Of a stretch of DNA of 64,000 nucleotides, positions 26,680-39,155 are shown piece by piece. Made by a program: the position numbers and the translations under genes. The notes under the pieces are model-generated. The model did not search any database and was not told the DNA's origin. It saw nothing but the letters and a program-made list of their open reading frames with translations. Positions within the stretch are counted from its first letter, which is position 1, and each line of letters starts with the position of its first letter. The stretch comes from Sporosarcina sp. E16_8 (GTDB taxonomy: Bacteria; Bacillota; Bacilli; Bacillales_A; Planococcaceae): positions 89,503 through 153,502 of the forward strand of contig NZ_JADPRZ010000007.1 of NCBI RefSeq assembly GCF_017347095.1. The letters run 5' to 3'.

Positions 26680-29600
26680 TTGACAGGTCATCTAGTACAG
26701 TATGGTCAACACCGTCAGCGGAGAAGTTTCGCACGGATCAGCGAAGTGCTCGATCTGCCGAATCTGATTGAAATCCAGACGGCATCTTATGAGTGGTTCT
26801 TAGAAGAAGGACTGCTGGATATGTTCCGCGATATTTCTCCGATTCAAGACTTTACGGGAAATTTATCGTTGGAGTTCATCGATTATACTCTTGGGGATCC
26901 TAAATACCCTGTTGAGGAATCGAAAGAGCGTGATGTAACGTTTGCAGCTCCGCTACGTGTAAAAGTACGTCTCCACAATAAAGAGACGGAAGAAGTAAAA
27001 GAGCAGGATGTCTTTATGGGTGATTTTCCGCTCATGACAGAAAACGGTACATTTGTTATTAATGGTGCGGAGAGGGTAATTGTCTCCCAGCTTGTCCGGT
27101 CTCCAAGTGTTTATTACAGTGACAAAACGGACAAAAATGGTAAACGTGGTTTCGGGGCAACTGTTATTCCGAATCGCGGTGCTTGGCTTGAATATGAAAC
27201 AGATGCAAAAGATGTTGTTCACGTCCGTATTGATCGGACACGTAAGTTGCCGGTTACGGTACTCCTTCGTGCACTCGGATTCTCATCCGACCAGGAAATC
27301 ATTGATTTAATCGGTGATAATGAGTATCTGCGCAACACACTTGAAAAGGACAACACTGAAAGCTCTGAAAAAGCATTGCTTGAGATATACGAACGCCTTC
27401 GCCCGGGTGAACCACCAACACTAGATAGCGCGAAGAACCTTTTGTTCTCACGATTTTTCGATGCGAAACGGTATGATTTAGCGAATGTGGGTCGCTATAA
27501 GATGAATAAGAAGCTTCATGCACAAAATCGCTTGTTCAACCAGGTTGTTGCTGAAACACTTGTCGACCCTGAAACTGGTGAAATACTGCTTGAAAAAGAT
27601 CAACTCATCGATCGCCGTGCATTGGACCGTCTTCTTCCGCATTTGGAAAAAGGAATCGGTTTCGAAGAGATTACTCATGCAAGTGGAGTTCTTGACGAAA
27701 AAATAACAATTCAGTCCATCAAAATTTATTCTCCGAAAAGTGAAGAAAAACAAGTAATCAACGTAATATCGAACGCATATGTAGATGATTCTATCAAGCA
27801 TGTAACGCCGGCAGATATCGTTGCTTCAATTAGTTATTTCTTCAACCTTCTTCATGGCGTTGGTAATACGGATGATATCGATCATCTCGGTAACCGTCGT
27901 CTGCGTTCAGTAGGTGAACTTCTTCAAAACCAGTTCCGTATTGGGCTTTCTCGTATGGAACGTGTCGTAAAAGAACGTATGTCTATTAATGATACGCAGT
28001 CAATCGTACCTCAGCAGTTGATTAATATTCGTCCTGTTATCGCATCAATTAAAGAGTTCTTTGGTAGTTCACAACTTTCTCAGTTCATGGATCAGACGAA
28101 TCCGCTTGCCGAATTAACACATAAACGCAGGCTGTCTGCACTAGGACCTGGTGGTTTGACAAGGGAACGTGCAGGAATGGAAGTACGTGACGTGCATTAC
28201 TCCCATTACGGACGCATGTGTCCAATTGAAACGCCAGAGGGACCGAATATTGGACTGATTAACTCACTCTCTACGTTTGCGAAAGTGAATAAGTTTGGAT
28301 TTATTGAAACACCATATCGGAAAGTTGACCCTATCTCTGGTCGCGTTACTTCTAGAATCGATTACTTGACTGCGGATGTAGAGGATAACTATGTCGTAGC
28401 ACAAGCAAACGCAATACTTGCAGAAGATGGTTCTTTTGTTAATGAAGGAGTCGTCGGTCGTTTCCAAGGAGACAACACTGTCTTTAAACGTGAACAGATT
28501 GACTACATGGATGTTTCGCCTAAACAAGTAGTTTCTGCGGCAACAGCATGTATTCCTTTCTTAGAGAATGATGACTCCAACCGTGCCCTTATGGGAGCGA
28601 ACATGCAACGTCAAGCAGTCCCTCTTCTCAATCCAGAATCACCATTTGTAGGAACTGGTATGGAACACATATCAGCACGCGATTCGGGTGCCGCTGTACT
28701 TGCGAAGTTTGACGGAATTGTCGAGCATGTCGAGGCTAGAGAGATTCGTGTTCGTCGTATTGAAACAGTTGATGGAAAAGAAGTTAAAGGCGATCTTACA
28801 ATATATCGTCTTGAAAACTTTATCCGTTCGAACCAAGGGACATGTTATAACCAACGTCCAATTTGTAGTGTAGGGGATCGCGTTAAACCTTTTGATATTC
28901 TTGCAGATGGTCCTTCAATGGAGCAAGGAGAGCTAGCGCTTGGTCGCAACGTCTTGATGGCATTTATGACATGGGACGGCTACAACTATGAAGATGCAAT
29001 AATCATGAGCGAACGTCTTGTAAAAGATGATGTCTATACTTCGGTCCATATCGAAGAATACGAATCTGAAGCAAGGGATACGAAACTTGGTCCTGAAGAA
29101 ATTACGCGCGATATTCCGAACGTGGGTGAAGATTCGCTACGTAACTTGGATGACCGTGGAATCATTCGTATCGGAGCCGAAGTTCGTGATGGTGATATTC
29201 TTGTCGGCAAAGTGACTCCTAAAGGTGTAACTGAACTGACTGCTGAAGAACGACTTTTACATGCAATTTTCGGTGAAAAAGCACGTGAAGTCCGTGATAC
29301 ATCCCTCAAAGTACCGCATGGCGCTGGTGGGATTGTGTTAGACGTGAAAGTGTTTAATCGTGAAGATGGCGATGAATTGCCACCGGGCGTTAACCAATTG
29401 GTCCGCGCATACATCGTCCAAAAACGGAAAATTTCCGTTGGGGACAAAATGGCAGGACGTCATGGAAACAAAGGGGTTATTTCCCGCATCTTACCTGAAG
29501 CGGATATGCCTTATTTACCGGACGGCACGCCAATTGACCTAATGCTTAACCCACTTGGTGTTCCATCACGTATGAACATCGGACAGGTATTAGAAATGCA

Positions 29601-30213
29601 CCTTGGTATGGCGTCTCGTACCCTTGGCATCCATATGGCGTCACCTGTATTTGATGGGGCGAACGAACGGGATGTTTGGGAAACGATGGAAGAAGCCGGG
29701 ATGGACCGTGATGGAAAAACTATTCTGTATGACGGTCGTTCAGGAGAAGCTTTCGATAACCGTGTATCAGTCGGTGTCATGTATATTATCAAACTGGCCC
29801 ACATGGTCGACGATAAGCTTCACGCTCGTTCAACAGGACCATATTCACTCGTCACACAACAACCACTGGGCGGTAAAGCTCAGTTCGGTGGACAACGTTT
29901 CGGTGAGATGGAAGTGTGGGCACTTGAAGCCTATGGAGCAGCTTATACGCTTCAAGAGATTCTTACTGTTAAGTCGGATGACGTCGTAGGACGCGTGAAG
30001 ACGTACGAAGCGATTGTTAAAGGTGAAAGTGTTCCACAACCAGGTGTTCCAGAATCCTTTAAAGTTCTTATAAAAGAACTTCAAAGTCTTGGTTTAGATG
30101 TTAAGATGCTGTCGATTGATTTTGAAGAAATCGAGTTACGCGATCTTGATGAAGACGATGATATGCAACCAACAGATGCTTTGAATCTTATAAAAGAAAA
30201 TCAGCCTGTTTGA
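26680..30213 (+). CDS. rpoB: RNA polymerase beta subunit
   Basis: 1177 aa. TTG start at 26680 ([17 protein letters not shown]) after AAGGGGTGAAAG, as in B. subtilis; GTG 26671 is less likely. The rifampicin-pocket segment [18 protein letters not shown] lies near residue 460, and [12 protein letters not shown] near 765. C-terminal clamp anchor [20 protein letters not shown] is intact. The tail is a little shorter than in B. subtilis. A perfect hairpin separates it from rpoC. Confidence 0.99.
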   Translation: MTGHLVQYGQHRQRRSFARISEVLDLPNLIEIQTASYEWFLEEGLLDMFRDISPIQDFTGNLSLEFIDYTLGDPKYPVEESKERDVTFAAPLRVKVRLHNKETEEVKEQDVFMGDFPLMTENGTFVINGAERVIVSQLVRSPSVYYSDKTDKNGKRGFGATVIPNRGAWLEYETDAKDVVHVRIDRTRKLPVTVLLRALGFSSDQEIIDLIGDNEYLRNTLEKDNTESSEKALLEIYERLRPGEPPTLDSAKNLLFSRFFDAKRYDLANVGRYKMNKKLHAQNRLFNQVVAETLVDPETGEILLEKDQLIDRRALDRLLPHLEKGIGFEEITHASGVLDEKITIQSIKIYSPKSEEKQVINVISNAYVDDSIKHVTPADIVASISYFFNLLHGVGNTDDIDHLGNRRLRSVGELLQNQFRIGLSRMERVVKERMSINDTQSIVPQQLINIRPVIASIKEFFGSSQLSQFMDQTNPLAELTHKRRLSALGPGGLTRERAGMEVRDVHYSHYGRMCPIETPEGPNIGLINSLSTFAKVNKFGFIETPYRKVDPISGRVTSRIDYLTADVEDNYVVAQANAILAEDGSFVNEGVVGRFQGDNTVFKREQIDYMDVSPKQVVSAATACIPFLENDDSNRALMGANMQRQAVPLLNPESPFVGTGMEHISARDSGAAVLAKFDGIVEHVEAREIRVRRIETVDGKEVKGDLTIYRLENFIRSNQGTCYNQRPICSVGDRVKPFDILADGPSMEQGELALGRNVLMAFMTWDGYNYEDAIIMSERLVKDDVYTSVHIEEYESEARDTKLGPEEITRDIPNVGEDSLRNLDDRGIIRIGAEVRDGDILVGKVTPKGVTELTAEERLLHAIFGEKAREVRDTSLKVPHGAGGIVLDVKVFNREDGDELPPGVNQLVRAYIVQKRKISVGDKMAGRHGNKGVISRILPEADMPYLPDGTPIDLMLNPLGVPSRMNIGQVLEMHLGMASRTLGIHMASPVFDGANERDVWETMEEAGMDRDGKTILYDGRSGEAFDNRVSVGVMYIIKLAHMVDDKLHARSTGPYSLVTQQPLGGKAQFGGQRFGEMEVWALEAYGAAYTLQEILTVKSDDVVGRVKTYEAIVKGESVPQPGVPESFKVLIKELQSLGLDVKMLSIDFEEIELRDLDEDDDMQPTDALNLIKENQPV

Positions 30214-30242
30214 GTAGCCTAGTGAATGATATAAATGAATCC

Positions 30243-30275
30243 GGGGGAAAATCAACATTTTCCCCCTTCTCTTTT
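30243..30275 (+). terminator. Hairpin between rpoB and rpoC
   Basis: Perfect 10-bp stem GGGGGAAAAT (30243-30252) / ATTTTCCCCC (30257-30266), loop CAAC, then TTCTCTTTT. It looks like an intrinsic terminator although the genes must be coexpressed. Confidence 0.6.
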
Positions 30276-30342
30276 GAATATAAAGTGTGCGCTTGCTCGG
30301 AAAAGCCAATTGCAGCGATAAGACTAGAGGGAGGTAGGCTCC

Positions 30343-33300
30343 TTGATAGATGTAAACAATTTTGAGTATATGAAGATAGGGCTTGCTTCATCTGATAAGA
30401 TCCGTTCATGGTCATATGGTGAAGTAAAAAAGCCGGAAACAATTAACTACCGAACTTTGAAACCCGAAAAAGATGGTCTGTTCTGTGAACGTATTTTTGG
30501 ACCTACAAAAGATTGGGAATGTCATTGCGGGAAGTATAAACGCGTTCGTTATAAAGGCGTCGTTTGTGACCGTTGTGGAGTAGAAGTGACGCGTCAAAAA
30601 GTCCGTCGTGAACGTATGGGACATATTGAACTAGCAGCTCCAGTAACACATATTTGGTACTTCAAAGGAATTCCAAGCCGAATGGGCCTTATCCTTGATA
30701 TGACACCACGTGCTCTGGAGGAAATTATCTATTTCGCGTCTTATGTAGTCGTTGATCCTGCGGATACTCCGCTTGAAAGAAAGCAACTGCTTTCCGAACG
30801 CGAATACCGTATCTACCGCGAAAAGTATGGTTCTAAATTCCAAGCGCTTATGGGCGCTGAAGCAATTGAACGTCTTCTTGCAGCTATCGATCTTGAAAAA
30901 GAGATGGAGTTCTTGAAAGAAGAATTGAAAACTGTTCAAGGGCAACGTCGTACGCGTGCAATCAGACGCCTAGAGGTTGTTGAAGCATTCCGTAACTCGG
31001 GCAATAAGCCTGAATGGATGGTTCTTGAAGTGTTACCAGTCATCCCGCCGGAGCTTCGCCCGATGGTACAACTTGATGGTGGACGATTTGCAACATCCGA
31101 CTTGAACGACCTGTACCGAAGGGTCATCAACCGGAACAACAGATTGAAACGCCTATTAGATTTAGGAGCACCAGGGATCATTGTTCAGAATGAGAAGCGG
31201 ATGCTGCAAGAAGCAGTCGATGCGCTCATTGATAATGGTCGTCGTGGCCGTCCGGTTACAGGACCTGGTAACCGTCCACTTAAATCCCTTTCTCATATGC
31301 TGAAAGGTAAGCAAGGACGCTTCCGTCAAAACTTACTAGGAAAACGTGTTGACTATTCTGGTCGTTCCGTTATCGTTGTTGGACCTAACCTGAAAATGTA
31401 TCAGTGTGGTCTGCCGAAAGAAATGGCGATTGAACTGTTTAAACCGTTTGTTATGAAAGAACTCGTTGAACGTGGTCTTGCGCACAACATTAAGAGTGCC
31501 AAACGTAAAATTGAACGCCTTCATTCAGAAGTATGGGACGTTCTTGAAGAAGTCATCAAGGAGCATCCGGTCCTATTGAACCGTGCCCCGACTCTTCACC
31601 GACTTGGTATTCAAGCATTCGAACCAATCCTTGTAGAAGGACGTGCGATTACGCTTCACCCACTCGTTTGTACAGCTTATAACGCTGACTTTGATGGTGA
31701 CCAAATGGCAGTCCACGTTCCGTTATCCGCAGAAGCACAAGCGGAAGCGCGTCTACTTATGCTAGCAGCACAAAACATTTTGAACCCGAAAGACGGAAAA
31801 CCAGTCGTTACGCCTTCACAGGATATGGTTTTAGGAAACTATTACCTTACACTGGAACGTATAGGCGCGTCAGGAGAAGGTAGCTCATTCCGTGATGCGG
31901 ATGAAGCACTAATTGCTTATCATAACGGTCACGTGCATCTTCATTCGCGTATCGCTGTGCAGGCAAGGTCTCTCAATAACCCTACTTTCACAGAGGAACA
32001 GAATGCCAAACTTCTTATAACAACAGTCGGAAAAGTGATTTTCAACGAGATTTTGCCGAAATCGTTCCCGTATATTAACGAGCCGTCAGACTTCAACTTG
32101 CAAATTGAAACACCAGACAAGTATTTTGTTTCTGGGACTGTCAATATAAGAGAACATGTTGCTGAACAGGAATTGATCGAACCATTTAAGAAAAAAATCC
32201 TTGGAAATATCATTGCGGAAATCTTCAAACGTTTCCATATTACAGAAACGTCAAGAATGCTTGACCGTATGAAAAATCTTGGATTCAAATACTCTACTCG
32301 TGCAGGAATTACAATTGGTATATCCGATATTGTCGTCTTGCCGAATAAAGATGCAATCTTGAGTGAAGCACAAGAAAAAGTGGATAAAGTGTTGCAACAG
32401 TTCCGTCGTGGTCTCATTACAGAGGAAGAGCGATATGATCGCGTTATCTCTTACTGGAGCCATGCTAAGGATGTAATCCAAGACAAACTGATGGACTCAC
32501 TTGACCACTCAAACCCGATTTATATGATGAGTGACTCGGGTGCCCGGGGTAACGCGTCAAACTTTACGCAGCTTGCTGGTATGCGTGGTCTGATGGCCAA
32601 TCCGGCCGGCCGAATCATTGAACTACCAATCAAATCGTCATTCCGTGAAGGTCTGACGGTGCTTGAATACTTCATATCAACGCACGGTGCTCGTAAAGGA
32701 CTTGCAGATACTGCTCTTAAGACGGCTGACTCAGGTTACTTAACACGTAGACTTGTCGATGTTGCACAAGACGTAATTGTCCGTGAAGATGATTGTGGTA
32801 CAGATCGCGGATTGGATATCGGAGCACTTATGGATGGAACGGAAGTAATCGAAGGTCTGGATGAACGTATCGAAGGCCGTCACACGAAGAAAACGATTTA
32901 TCATCCTGAAACAGGTGCTTTAATTCTTAAACGAGATGGCTTGATCACTGCTGATGCAGCTCGTGCCATTTTGGATGCAGGATTTGAACAAATAACAATC
33001 CGCTCTGCGTTCACATGTAATACGAAACACGGCGTTTGTAAACTATGTTACGGCATTAACTTGGCAACAGGTGAAACAGTTGAGGTTGGTGAAGCGGTTG
33101 GTATTATCGCTGCACAATCTATCGGTGAGCCGGGTACACAGCTTACAATGCGTACGTTCCATACAGGTGGAGTTGCAGGGTCTGACATAACGCAAGGTCT
33201 TCCACGTATCCAGGAAATTTTCGAATCACGTAATCCTAAAGGGGTTGCAGTTATTTCGGAAATCAAAGGTCAAATCATTGAAATTGATGAAATACGTGAA

Positions 33301-33930
33301 GGTCAAAAAGAAATTACGATTGAAGGCGAAGTAGAAACGCGGAAATATCTGACGCCATACAACGCCCGTCTAAAAGTTGATGTCGGTGATTTAATTGACC
33401 GGGGTGAAGTCATAACAGAAGGTTCTATCGATCCGAAAGAACTTATTGTTGTCAAAGACGTTGTTACCGTTCAAGTCTATCTATTGAAAGAAGTTCAAAA
33501 AGTTTACCGTAGCCAGGGTGTTGAAATTGGTGATAAGCACATTGAAGTAATGGTTCGCCAAATGCTTCGTAAGGTGCGTATCATCGAAGCAGGGGACACG
33601 AATCTATTGCCGGGTTCACTACTCGACATCCACCAATTCTCGGATGCAAATGCGGAAGTACTAAAAGTTAATAAAATTCCGGCGACTTGTCGTCCTGTTA
33701 TTCTCGGTATTACGAAAGCTTCACTTGAAACGGAATCCTTCTTATCGGCAGCATCATTCCAAGAGACAACTCGTGTCTTGACGGATGCAGCTATCAAGGG
33801 GAAAACGGACGAGTTACTTGGCTTGAAAGAAAACGTTATTATCGGAAAACTAGTTCCGGCTGGAACAGGAATGCAGCGTTACCGTCATATTGTAATGGAT
33901 CAAGAAAAAGAAAAAGCTACAACTAAGTAA
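30343..33930 (+). CDS. rpoC: RNA polymerase beta' subunit
   Basis: 1195 aa. TTG start ([16 protein letters not shown]) with GGGAGGTAGG upstream. Zinc site near residue 60 ([20 protein letters not shown]), catalytic Mg motif NADFDGD near residue 446, trigger-loop region [16 protein letters not shown], and a second zinc site [13 protein letters not shown] near residue 890. Cotranscribed with rpoB. Confidence 0.99.
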   Translation: MIDVNNFEYMKIGLASSDKIRSWSYGEVKKPETINYRTLKPEKDGLFCERIFGPTKDWECHCGKYKRVRYKGVVCDRCGVEVTRQKVRRERMGHIELAAPVTHIWYFKGIPSRMGLILDMTPRALEEIIYFASYVVVDPADTPLERKQLLSEREYRIYREKYGSKFQALMGAEAIERLLAAIDLEKEMEFLKEELKTVQGQRRTRAIRRLEVVEAFRNSGNKPEWMVLEVLPVIPPELRPMVQLDGGRFATSDLNDLYRRVINRNNRLKRLLDLGAPGIIVQNEKRMLQEAVDALIDNGRRGRPVTGPGNRPLKSLSHMLKGKQGRFRQNLLGKRVDYSGRSVIVVGPNLKMYQCGLPKEMAIELFKPFVMKELVERGLAHNIKSAKRKIERLHSEVWDVLEEVIKEHPVLLNRAPTLHRLGIQAFEPILVEGRAITLHPLVCTAYNADFDGDQMAVHVPLSAEAQAEARLLMLAAQNILNPKDGKPVVTPSQDMVLGNYYLTLERIGASGEGSSFRDADEALIAYHNGHVHLHSRIAVQARSLNNPTFTEEQNAKLLITTVGKVIFNEILPKSFPYINEPSDFNLQIETPDKYFVSGTVNIREHVAEQELIEPFKKKILGNIIAEIFKRFHITETSRMLDRMKNLGFKYSTRAGITIGISDIVVLPNKDAILSEAQEKVDKVLQQFRRGLITEEERYDRVISYWSHAKDVIQDKLMDSLDHSNPIYMMSDSGARGNASNFTQLAGMRGLMANPAGRIIELPIKSSFREGLTVLEYFISTHGARKGLADTALKTADSGYLTRRLVDVAQDVIVREDDCGTDRGLDIGALMDGTEVIEGLDERIEGRHTKKTIYHPETGALILKRDGLITADAARAILDAGFEQITIRSAFTCNTKHGVCKLCYGINLATGETVEVGEAVGIIAAQSIGEPGTQLTMRTFHTGGVAGSDITQGLPRIQEIFESRNPKGVAVISEIKGQIIEIDEIREGQKEITIEGEVETRKYLTPYNARLKVDVGDLIDRGEVITEGSIDPKELIVVKDVVTVQVYLLKEVQKVYRSQGVEIGDKHIEVMVRQMLRKVRIIEAGDTNLLPGSLLDIHQFSDANAEVLKVNKIPATCRPVILGITKASLETESFLSAASFQETTRVLTDAAIKGKTDELLGLKENVIIGKLVPAGTGMQRYRHIVMDQEKEKATTK

Positions 33931-33958
33931 GTTATGGTTCTGTAACTTAAACTGAAAA

Positions 33959-33994
33959 CGGGGGAATACGAAAGTAACTCCCCCGCCTTTTCGT
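33959..33994 (+). terminator. Terminator after rpoC
   Basis: CGGGGGA (33959-33965) / TCCCCCG (33979-33985) with an inner TAC-GAAA-GTA tetraloop stem, then CCTTTTCG. Confidence 0.85.
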
Positions 33995-34001
33995 TTATGT
34001 G

Positions 34002-34030
34002 TTGACAGTTTACCTTACAGATGATAAAAT
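34002..34030 (+). promoter_or_regulatory. Promoter of the rplGB-rpsL-rpsG-fusA-tuf operon
   Basis: TTGACA (34002-34007), 17-base spacer, TAAAAT (34025-34030). Near consensus. Confidence 0.9.
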
Positions 34031-34075
34031 ACAAAAGGTTGATAGTTGGATGTCTGTACTTTGGAGGATATGGAA

Positions 34076-34324
34076 ATGTCTTATGAAAAAGTCGAGCAGG
34101 CAAAGAAAACAATCATCGGTACAAAGCAGGCAGTGAAAGCAATCCGTGCAGGGATAGTGATAGAAATTATTATTGCGCAGGATGCAGAAGAACGGATTAT
34201 TGCTCCAGTAATGGAGGAAGCCAGACTTCATGACATTCAAGTGACGTATGTTGATTCGAGGGAGAAACTCGGAAATGCATGTGGCATTCAAGTCGGTGCA
34301 GCTGTGGTTGTGATTACTGATTAA
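34076..34324 (+). CDS. rplGB: L7Ae-family ribosome-associated protein (YbxF type)
   Basis: 82 aa from ATG 34076 (MSYEKVEQAKKTIIGTKQA), nine bases after TTGGAGG; same length as B. subtilis YbxF. L7Ae/L30e fold: IVIEIIIAQDAEE and KLGNACGIQVGAAVVVI. Members of this family bind kink-turn RNA. First gene of the str operon, as in B. subtilis. Confidence 0.93.
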   Translation: MSYEKVEQAKKTIIGTKQAVKAIRAGIVIEIIIAQDAEERIIAPVMEEARLHDIQVTYVDSREKLGNACGIQVGAAVVVITD

Positions 34325-34426
34325 TAGTTTTTGTGCATTGAAGCACAAAGACTTTGTTTTTACCCCAAAAATGAACCACCTGGATGTGTGGTCTTACAAA
34401 AAGAAGTTCGAAAGGAGGAATAACCG

Positions 34427-34849
34427 ATGCCTACAATTAATCAATTGGTCCGTAAACCACGTAAATCAAAAGTGACGGGATCTAAATCACCAGCACTCGG
34501 AAAAAGCTATAACAGCTTCAAAAAGTCAATGACAAACGTAAACTCACCACAAAAAAGAGGTGTTTGTACGCGTGTTGGCACAATGACACCGAAGAAGCCA
34601 AACTCGGCTCTTCGTAAATATGCACGTGTACGCTTGACTAACCAATTGGAAGTCAATGCATACATCCCTGGTGAAGGCCACAACCTTCAAGAACACAGTG
34701 TTGTTCTACTTCGCGGAGGACGCGTAAAAGACTTACCAGGTGTTCGTTACCACATCGTTCGTGGAGCACTTGATACAGCTGGTGTAACTGGTCGTATGCA
34801 AAGCCGTTCTATGTACGGAGCTAAAAAACCTAAAGTTAAAAAAAGCTAA
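34427..34849 (+). CDS. rpsL: 30S ribosomal protein S12
   Basis: 140 aa. [17 protein letters not shown] and [17 protein letters not shown] contain the two lysines associated with streptomycin sensitivity, both wild type. C-terminal [11 protein letters not shown] is typical. Starts after GAAAGGAGG. A weak hairpin (TTTGTGC/GCACAAA) lies between rplGB and rpsL. Confidence 0.98.
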   Translation: MPTINQLVRKPRKSKVTGSKSPALGKSYNSFKKSMTNVNSPQKRGVCTRVGTMTPKKPNSALRKYARVRLTNQLEVNAYIPGEGHNLQEHSVVLLRGGRVKDLPGVRYHIVRGALDTAGVTGRMQSRSMYGAKKPKVKKS

Positions 34850-34918
34850 TTAAAATAATCATGAATGATGGTTATTTAAGCGGAAAACGCTTAAAAACCT
34901 TGAAAGGAGGAATACAAC

Positions 34919-35389
34919 ATGCCACGTAAAGGCCCTGTTGCAAAACGTGACGTACTTCCGGATCCGATTTATAATTCGAAGCTCGTTTCACGTCTAATTA
35001 ATAAAATGATGGTGGACGGTAAAAAAGGTACATCTCAGAAAATCCTCTATGGTGCGTTCGAGCTTGTGAAAGAACGTTCTGGGAAAGATGCACTTGAAGT
35101 ATTCGAAGCGGCTCTTACTAACGTAATGCCAGTTCTTGAGGTTAAAGCACGCCGTGTAGGTGGAGCAAACTATCAAGTACCAGTTGAAGTACGTCCTGAT
35201 CGCCGTACAACTCTTGGACTTCGTTACCTTGTTAACTACTCACGCACACGCGGAGAAAAAACAATGGTAGAACGTCTTGCGAATGAAATCCTTGATGCTT
35301 CTAACAACACTGGTGCTTCTGTGAAACGCCGTGAAGAAATGCACAAAATGGCTGATGCTAACAAAGCATTTGCTCACTATCGCTGGTAA
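34919..35389 (+). CDS. rpsG: 30S ribosomal protein S7
   Basis: 156 aa, canonical length. [20 protein letters not shown] start, [20 protein letters not shown], and [20 protein letters not shown] end. Nucleates assembly of the 30S head. Excellent GAAAGGAGGAAT site. Confidence 0.98.
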   Translation: MPRKGPVAKRDVLPDPIYNSKLVSRLINKMMVDGKKGTSQKILYGAFELVKERSGKDALEVFEAALTNVMPVLEVKARRVGGANYQVPVEVRPDRRTTLGLRYLVNYSRTRGEKTMVERLANEILDASNNTGASVKRREEMHKMADANKAFAHYRW

Positions 35390-35439
35390 GATTCAGCGAT
35401 TCATTACTACTCTAATCCGAGACGGAAGGAGATCATATC

Positions 35440-37518
35440 ATGGCTAGAAAATTCTCCTTAGAGAATACACGTAACATTGGTATCATGGCTCACATCGACG
35501 CTGGTAAAACAACAACGACTGAGCGAATCCTTTATTATACTGGTAAAATCCACAAAATCGGAGAAACGCACGAAGGTGCATCTCAAATGGACTGGATGGA
35601 GCAGGAGCAAGAACGCGGAATCACAATCACTTCAGCAGCTACAACTGCTGAATGGAAAAATCACCGCGTAAACATCATTGATACTCCAGGTCACGTAGAC
35701 TTCACTGTTGAAGTTGAACGTTCACTTCGTGTTCTTGATGGAGCTGTAACGGTACTTGATGCTCAATCGGGCGTTGAACCGCAAACAGAAACAGTATGGC
35801 GTCAAGCGACTAACTACGGCGTACCGCGCCTAGTTTTCGTAAACAAAATGGACAAAACTGGTGCTGATTTCCTTTATTCTGTAGGTACACTTGTTGACCG
35901 TCTTGGAGCAAACGCTCATCCAATTCAATTACCAATTGGCGCAGAAGATACTTTTGCAGCAATTATTGATTTAGTTGAAATGAATGCAGTTTTCTACGAA
36001 GATGATACAGGTTTAAATGCTGAAATAAGAGAAATTCCAGAAGAATATCGTGCTCAAGCAGAAGAATACCGTGAAAAACTAATTGAAGCGGTTGCTGAAT
36101 TCGATGAAGCTCTTATGAACAAATTCTTGGATGAAGAAGAAATTACAAACGTGGAAATCAAAAAAGCTATTCGTAATGCGACATTAGCTGTTGAGTTCTA
36201 TCCGGTTGTATGTGGAACTGCTTTCAAAAACAAAGGTGTACAACTTGTTCTTGATGCTGTTATCGACTACCTTCCATCACCACTTGATATTCCGCCTATG
36301 AAAGGGACAGATCCTGATACTGACGAAGCTATTGAGCGTCACTCAGATGACTCTGAGCCGTTCTCGGCACTTGCTTTCAAAGTTATGACTGACCCTTATG
36401 TTGGTAAATTAACATTCTTCCGTGTGTATTCTGGTGTTCTTCAATCAGGATCATACGTACAAAACTCTTCTAAAGGTAAGCGTGAACGCGTAGGACGTAT
36501 TCTACAAATGCATGCGAACTCTCGTGAAGAAATTTCTGAAGTACATTCAGGAGAAATTGCTGCTGCAGTTGGACTTAAAGATACAGGAACTGGCGACACA
36601 CTTTGTGAAGCTGGTGCACTTATAATTCTTGAGTCAATGGACTTCCCAGAACCAGTAATTTCACTTTCTGTTGAACCTAAAACAAAAGCCGACCAAGATA
36701 AAATGGGTATGGCGCTTGCTAAGCTTCAAGAGGAAGACCCGACATTCCGTGCACATACAGACCAAGAAACTGGAGAAGTAATCATTGCTGGTATGGGTGA
36801 ATTGCATCTTGACGTTCTTGTAGACCGCATGCGCCGTGAATTCAACGTTGAAGCTAACGTCGGAGCACCGCAAGTATCTTATCGTGAAACTTTCCGTTCT
36901 TCAGCGGAAGTTGAAGGTAAGTTCGTGCGTCAATCCGGTGGACGTGGACAGTTTGGTCACGTTTGGATTGAATTCTCTCCTAACGAAGAAGGAAAAGGAT
37001 TCGAATTCATTAACAACGTTGTCGGTGGATCAGTTCCACGGGAATATATTCCTGCAGTAGAAGCGGGTATCCGTGATTCACTTAATAATGGTGTAATCGC
37101 TGGTTATCCTTTGATTGACATTAAAGCTCGTCTATTCGACGGTTCTTATCATGATGTCGACTCAAACGAAATGGCGTTTAAAATTGCTGCATCTATGGCA
37201 TTGAAAAATGCTGTAGCAAAAGTTAACCCAGTTCTACTTGAGCCAATGATGAAAGTTGAAGTAATTATTCCTGAAGAGTATATGGGAGACATCATGGGCG
37301 ATATCACTTCCCGACGCGGCCGCGTTGAGGGAATGGACGCGCGCGGTAACGCGCAAGTTGTTCGCTCTATGGTTCCACTTGCTAATATGTTTGGTTATGC
37401 AACATCTCTTCGTTCTAACACACAAGGACGCGGAAACTTCTCAATGTCATTCGATCACTATGAAGAAGTTCCGAAATCAGTTGGAGAAGAAATTATCAAG
37501 AAAAACAAAGGCGAATAA
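35440..37518 (+). CDS. fusA: Elongation factor G
   Basis: 692 aa translational GTPase that drives translocation. G1 [15 protein letters not shown] near residue 17, switch region [20 protein letters not shown], and [10 protein letters not shown]. Domains II-V follow, with domain IV containing [13 protein letters not shown]. Starts after GGAAGGAGATC. Separated from tuf by a long imperfect hairpin. Confidence 0.99.
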   Translation: MARKFSLENTRNIGIMAHIDAGKTTTTERILYYTGKIHKIGETHEGASQMDWMEQEQERGITITSAATTAEWKNHRVNIIDTPGHVDFTVEVERSLRVLDGAVTVLDAQSGVEPQTETVWRQATNYGVPRLVFVNKMDKTGADFLYSVGTLVDRLGANAHPIQLPIGAEDTFAAIIDLVEMNAVFYEDDTGLNAEIREIPEEYRAQAEEYREKLIEAVAEFDEALMNKFLDEEEITNVEIKKAIRNATLAVEFYPVVCGTAFKNKGVQLVLDAVIDYLPSPLDIPPMKGTDPDTDEAIERHSDDSEPFSALAFKVMTDPYVGKLTFFRVYSGVLQSGSYVQNSSKGKRERVGRILQMHANSREEISEVHSGEIAAAVGLKDTGTGDTLCEAGALIILESMDFPEPVISLSVEPKTKADQDKMGMALAKLQEEDPTFRAHTDQETGEVIIAGMGELHLDVLVDRMRREFNVEANVGAPQVSYRETFRSSAEVEGKFVRQSGGRGQFGHVWIEFSPNEEGKGFEFINNVVGGSVPREYIPAVEAGIRDSLNNGVIAGYPLIDIKARLFDGSYHDVDSNEMAFKIAASMALKNAVAKVNPVLLEPMMKVEVIIPEEYMGDIMGDITSRRGRVEGMDARGNAQVVRSMVPLANMFGYATSLRSNTQGRGNFSMSFDHYEEVPKSVGEEIIKKNKGE

Positions 37519-37550
37519 TTTTTATTCTAGCCTGTTATCCATTAAATTAA

Positions 37551-37605
37551 TGAATAGATAGATATGGGATGTTAGAGGGGGCCCCCTTTAGCACCTATAT
37601 CTATA
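37551..37605 (+). other. Long imperfect hairpin between fusA and tuf
   Basis: AGATATGGG ... TTAGAGGGGG pairs with CCCCCTTTAG ... CACCTATATCT with one bulged A and a few G-T pairs. It is followed by an A-rich, not T-rich, run, so it is not a classical terminator on the plus strand. It may be a processing or stability element separating tuf mRNA. Confidence 0.6.
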
Positions 37606-37647
37606 TAAAAACAAAAAAACTTTTATATTCCGAGGAGGATTTCCATA

Positions 37648-38835
37648 ATGGGAAAAGAAAAATTCGACCGCTCCAAGCAGCATGCTAACGTTGGTACAAT
37701 CGGTCACGTCGACCATGGTAAAACTACACTAACTGCAGCAATCGCAACAGTTCTAGCAAAAAGACTAGGTGGAACTGCAGCATCTTATGCTGACGTTGAT
37801 AACGCACCTGAAGAAAAAGAACGCGGTATTACAATCAATACTTCACACGTTGAGTATGAAACTGCAACTCGTCACTACGCGCACGTTGACTGCCCAGGTC
37901 ACGCCGATTACGTTAAAAACATGATCACTGGTGCAGCACAAATGGACGGCGGAATCCTAGTTGTTTCTGCAGCTGATGGCCCAATGCCACAAACACGTGA
38001 GCACATCTTGCTTTCACGTCAAGTAGGTGTTCCACATCTAGTTGTCTTCATGAACAAATGTGACATGGTTGATGACGAAGAGCTTCTTGAGCTTGTTGAG
38101 ATGGAAATTCGCGACCTTCTTTCTGAATATGACTTCCCTGGCGACGACATTCCTGTCATCAAAGGATCTGCTCTTAAAGCACTTGAGGGCGACGAAGCGT
38201 ATGAAGATAAAATTATGGAACTTATGACTGCTGTTGATGAGTATATCCCAACACCACCACGTGATACTGAAAAACCATTCATGATGCCTGTTGAGGATGT
38301 ATTCTCAATTACGGGACGTGGAACTGTTGCTACTGGTCGCGTTGAGCGTGGAGTAGTTAAAATCGGTGATGTTGTTGATATCATTGGTATTGTTGAAGAG
38401 CCAAAAGCTACAACTGTAACAGGTGTAGAAATGTTCCGTAAACTTCTTGACTATGCAGAAGCTGGCGACAACATTGGTGCACTACTTCGTGGGGTATCAC
38501 GTGATGACATCCAACGTGGGCAAGTTCTTGCTAAACCAGGAACTATTGTTCCACACACGAAATTCACATCTGAAGTTTATGTTCTTTCAAAAGAAGAGGG
38601 TGGACGTCATACTCCATTCTTCTCTAACTACCGTCCACAGTTCTACTTCCGTACAACTGACGTAACTGGTGTTATCGAACTTCCTGAAGGCGTAGAAATG
38701 GTTATGCCTGGGGATAACATTGAAATGACAATCGACCTAATTGCTCCAATCGCTCTTGAAGAAGGTACGAAGTTCTCTATCCGTGAGGGTGGACGTACTG
38801 TAGGCGCTGGCGTTGTAGCAAACATCCTTAAATAA
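37648..38835 (+). CDS. tuf: Elongation factor Tu
   Basis: 395 aa. G1 [14 protein letters not shown], switch [40 protein letters not shown]. Delivers aminoacyl-tRNA to the A site. CGAGGAGG ribosome binding site; strong terminator follows, ending the str operon. Confidence 0.99.
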   Translation: MGKEKFDRSKQHANVGTIGHVDHGKTTLTAAIATVLAKRLGGTAASYADVDNAPEEKERGITINTSHVEYETATRHYAHVDCPGHADYVKNMITGAAQMDGGILVVSAADGPMPQTREHILLSRQVGVPHLVVFMNKCDMVDDEELLELVEMEIRDLLSEYDFPGDDIPVIKGSALKALEGDEAYEDKIMELMTAVDEYIPTPPRDTEKPFMMPVEDVFSITGRGTVATGRVERGVVKIGDVVDIIGIVEEPKATTVTGVEMFRKLLDYAEAGDNIGALLRGVSRDDIQRGQVLAKPGTIVPHTKFTSEVYVLSKEEGGRHTPFFSNYRPQFYFRTTDVTGVIELPEGVEMVMPGDNIEMTIDLIAPIALEEGTKFSIREGGRTVGAGVVANILK

Positions 38836-38846
38836 TAATTCTTTCT

Positions 38847-38876
38847 TAAAACCCGCCCTTTGTGGCGGGTTTTTTG
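38847..38876 (+). terminator. Terminator after tuf
   Basis: ACCCGCC (38851-38857) / GGCGGGT (38864-38870) with flanking AAA/TTT and six Ts. The following stretch to 39069 has no gene or structure I can recognise. Confidence 0.93.
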
Positions 38877-39069
38877 TTGTCTAAAAAAATATATATAACC
38901 TCGGATTGTGGGAAAGCTATGAAATAGAGATTTTGCGTCTGGATTTCGGTACTAAATGCTTGGAGTCTGTGAGTAATGCATAGGGTCGTTGTGCGTATGT
39001 AGCTTATGATTGGATGGCCGATGAATATGCTTGGTCATGTGTGATTTATGCTACTGTGTAAAAAAATCA

Positions 39070-39098
39070 TTGACAGAAGAAATGCCCTCTGCTATCTT
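39070..39098 (+). promoter_or_regulatory. Promoter of the antiporter-like gene
   Basis: TTGACA (39070-39075), 17-base spacer, TATCTT (39093-39098). Confidence 0.75.
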
Positions 39099-39155
39099 AA
39101 TACTATACTTTACCGCTTTAGCTGACTAAAGAAACAAATTATAGGGGGAATACAA

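Noticed and set aside
38880..39065. Possible gene remnant between tuf and the antiporter promoter
   Set aside because: No frame gives a recognisable protein block and no structure stands out.
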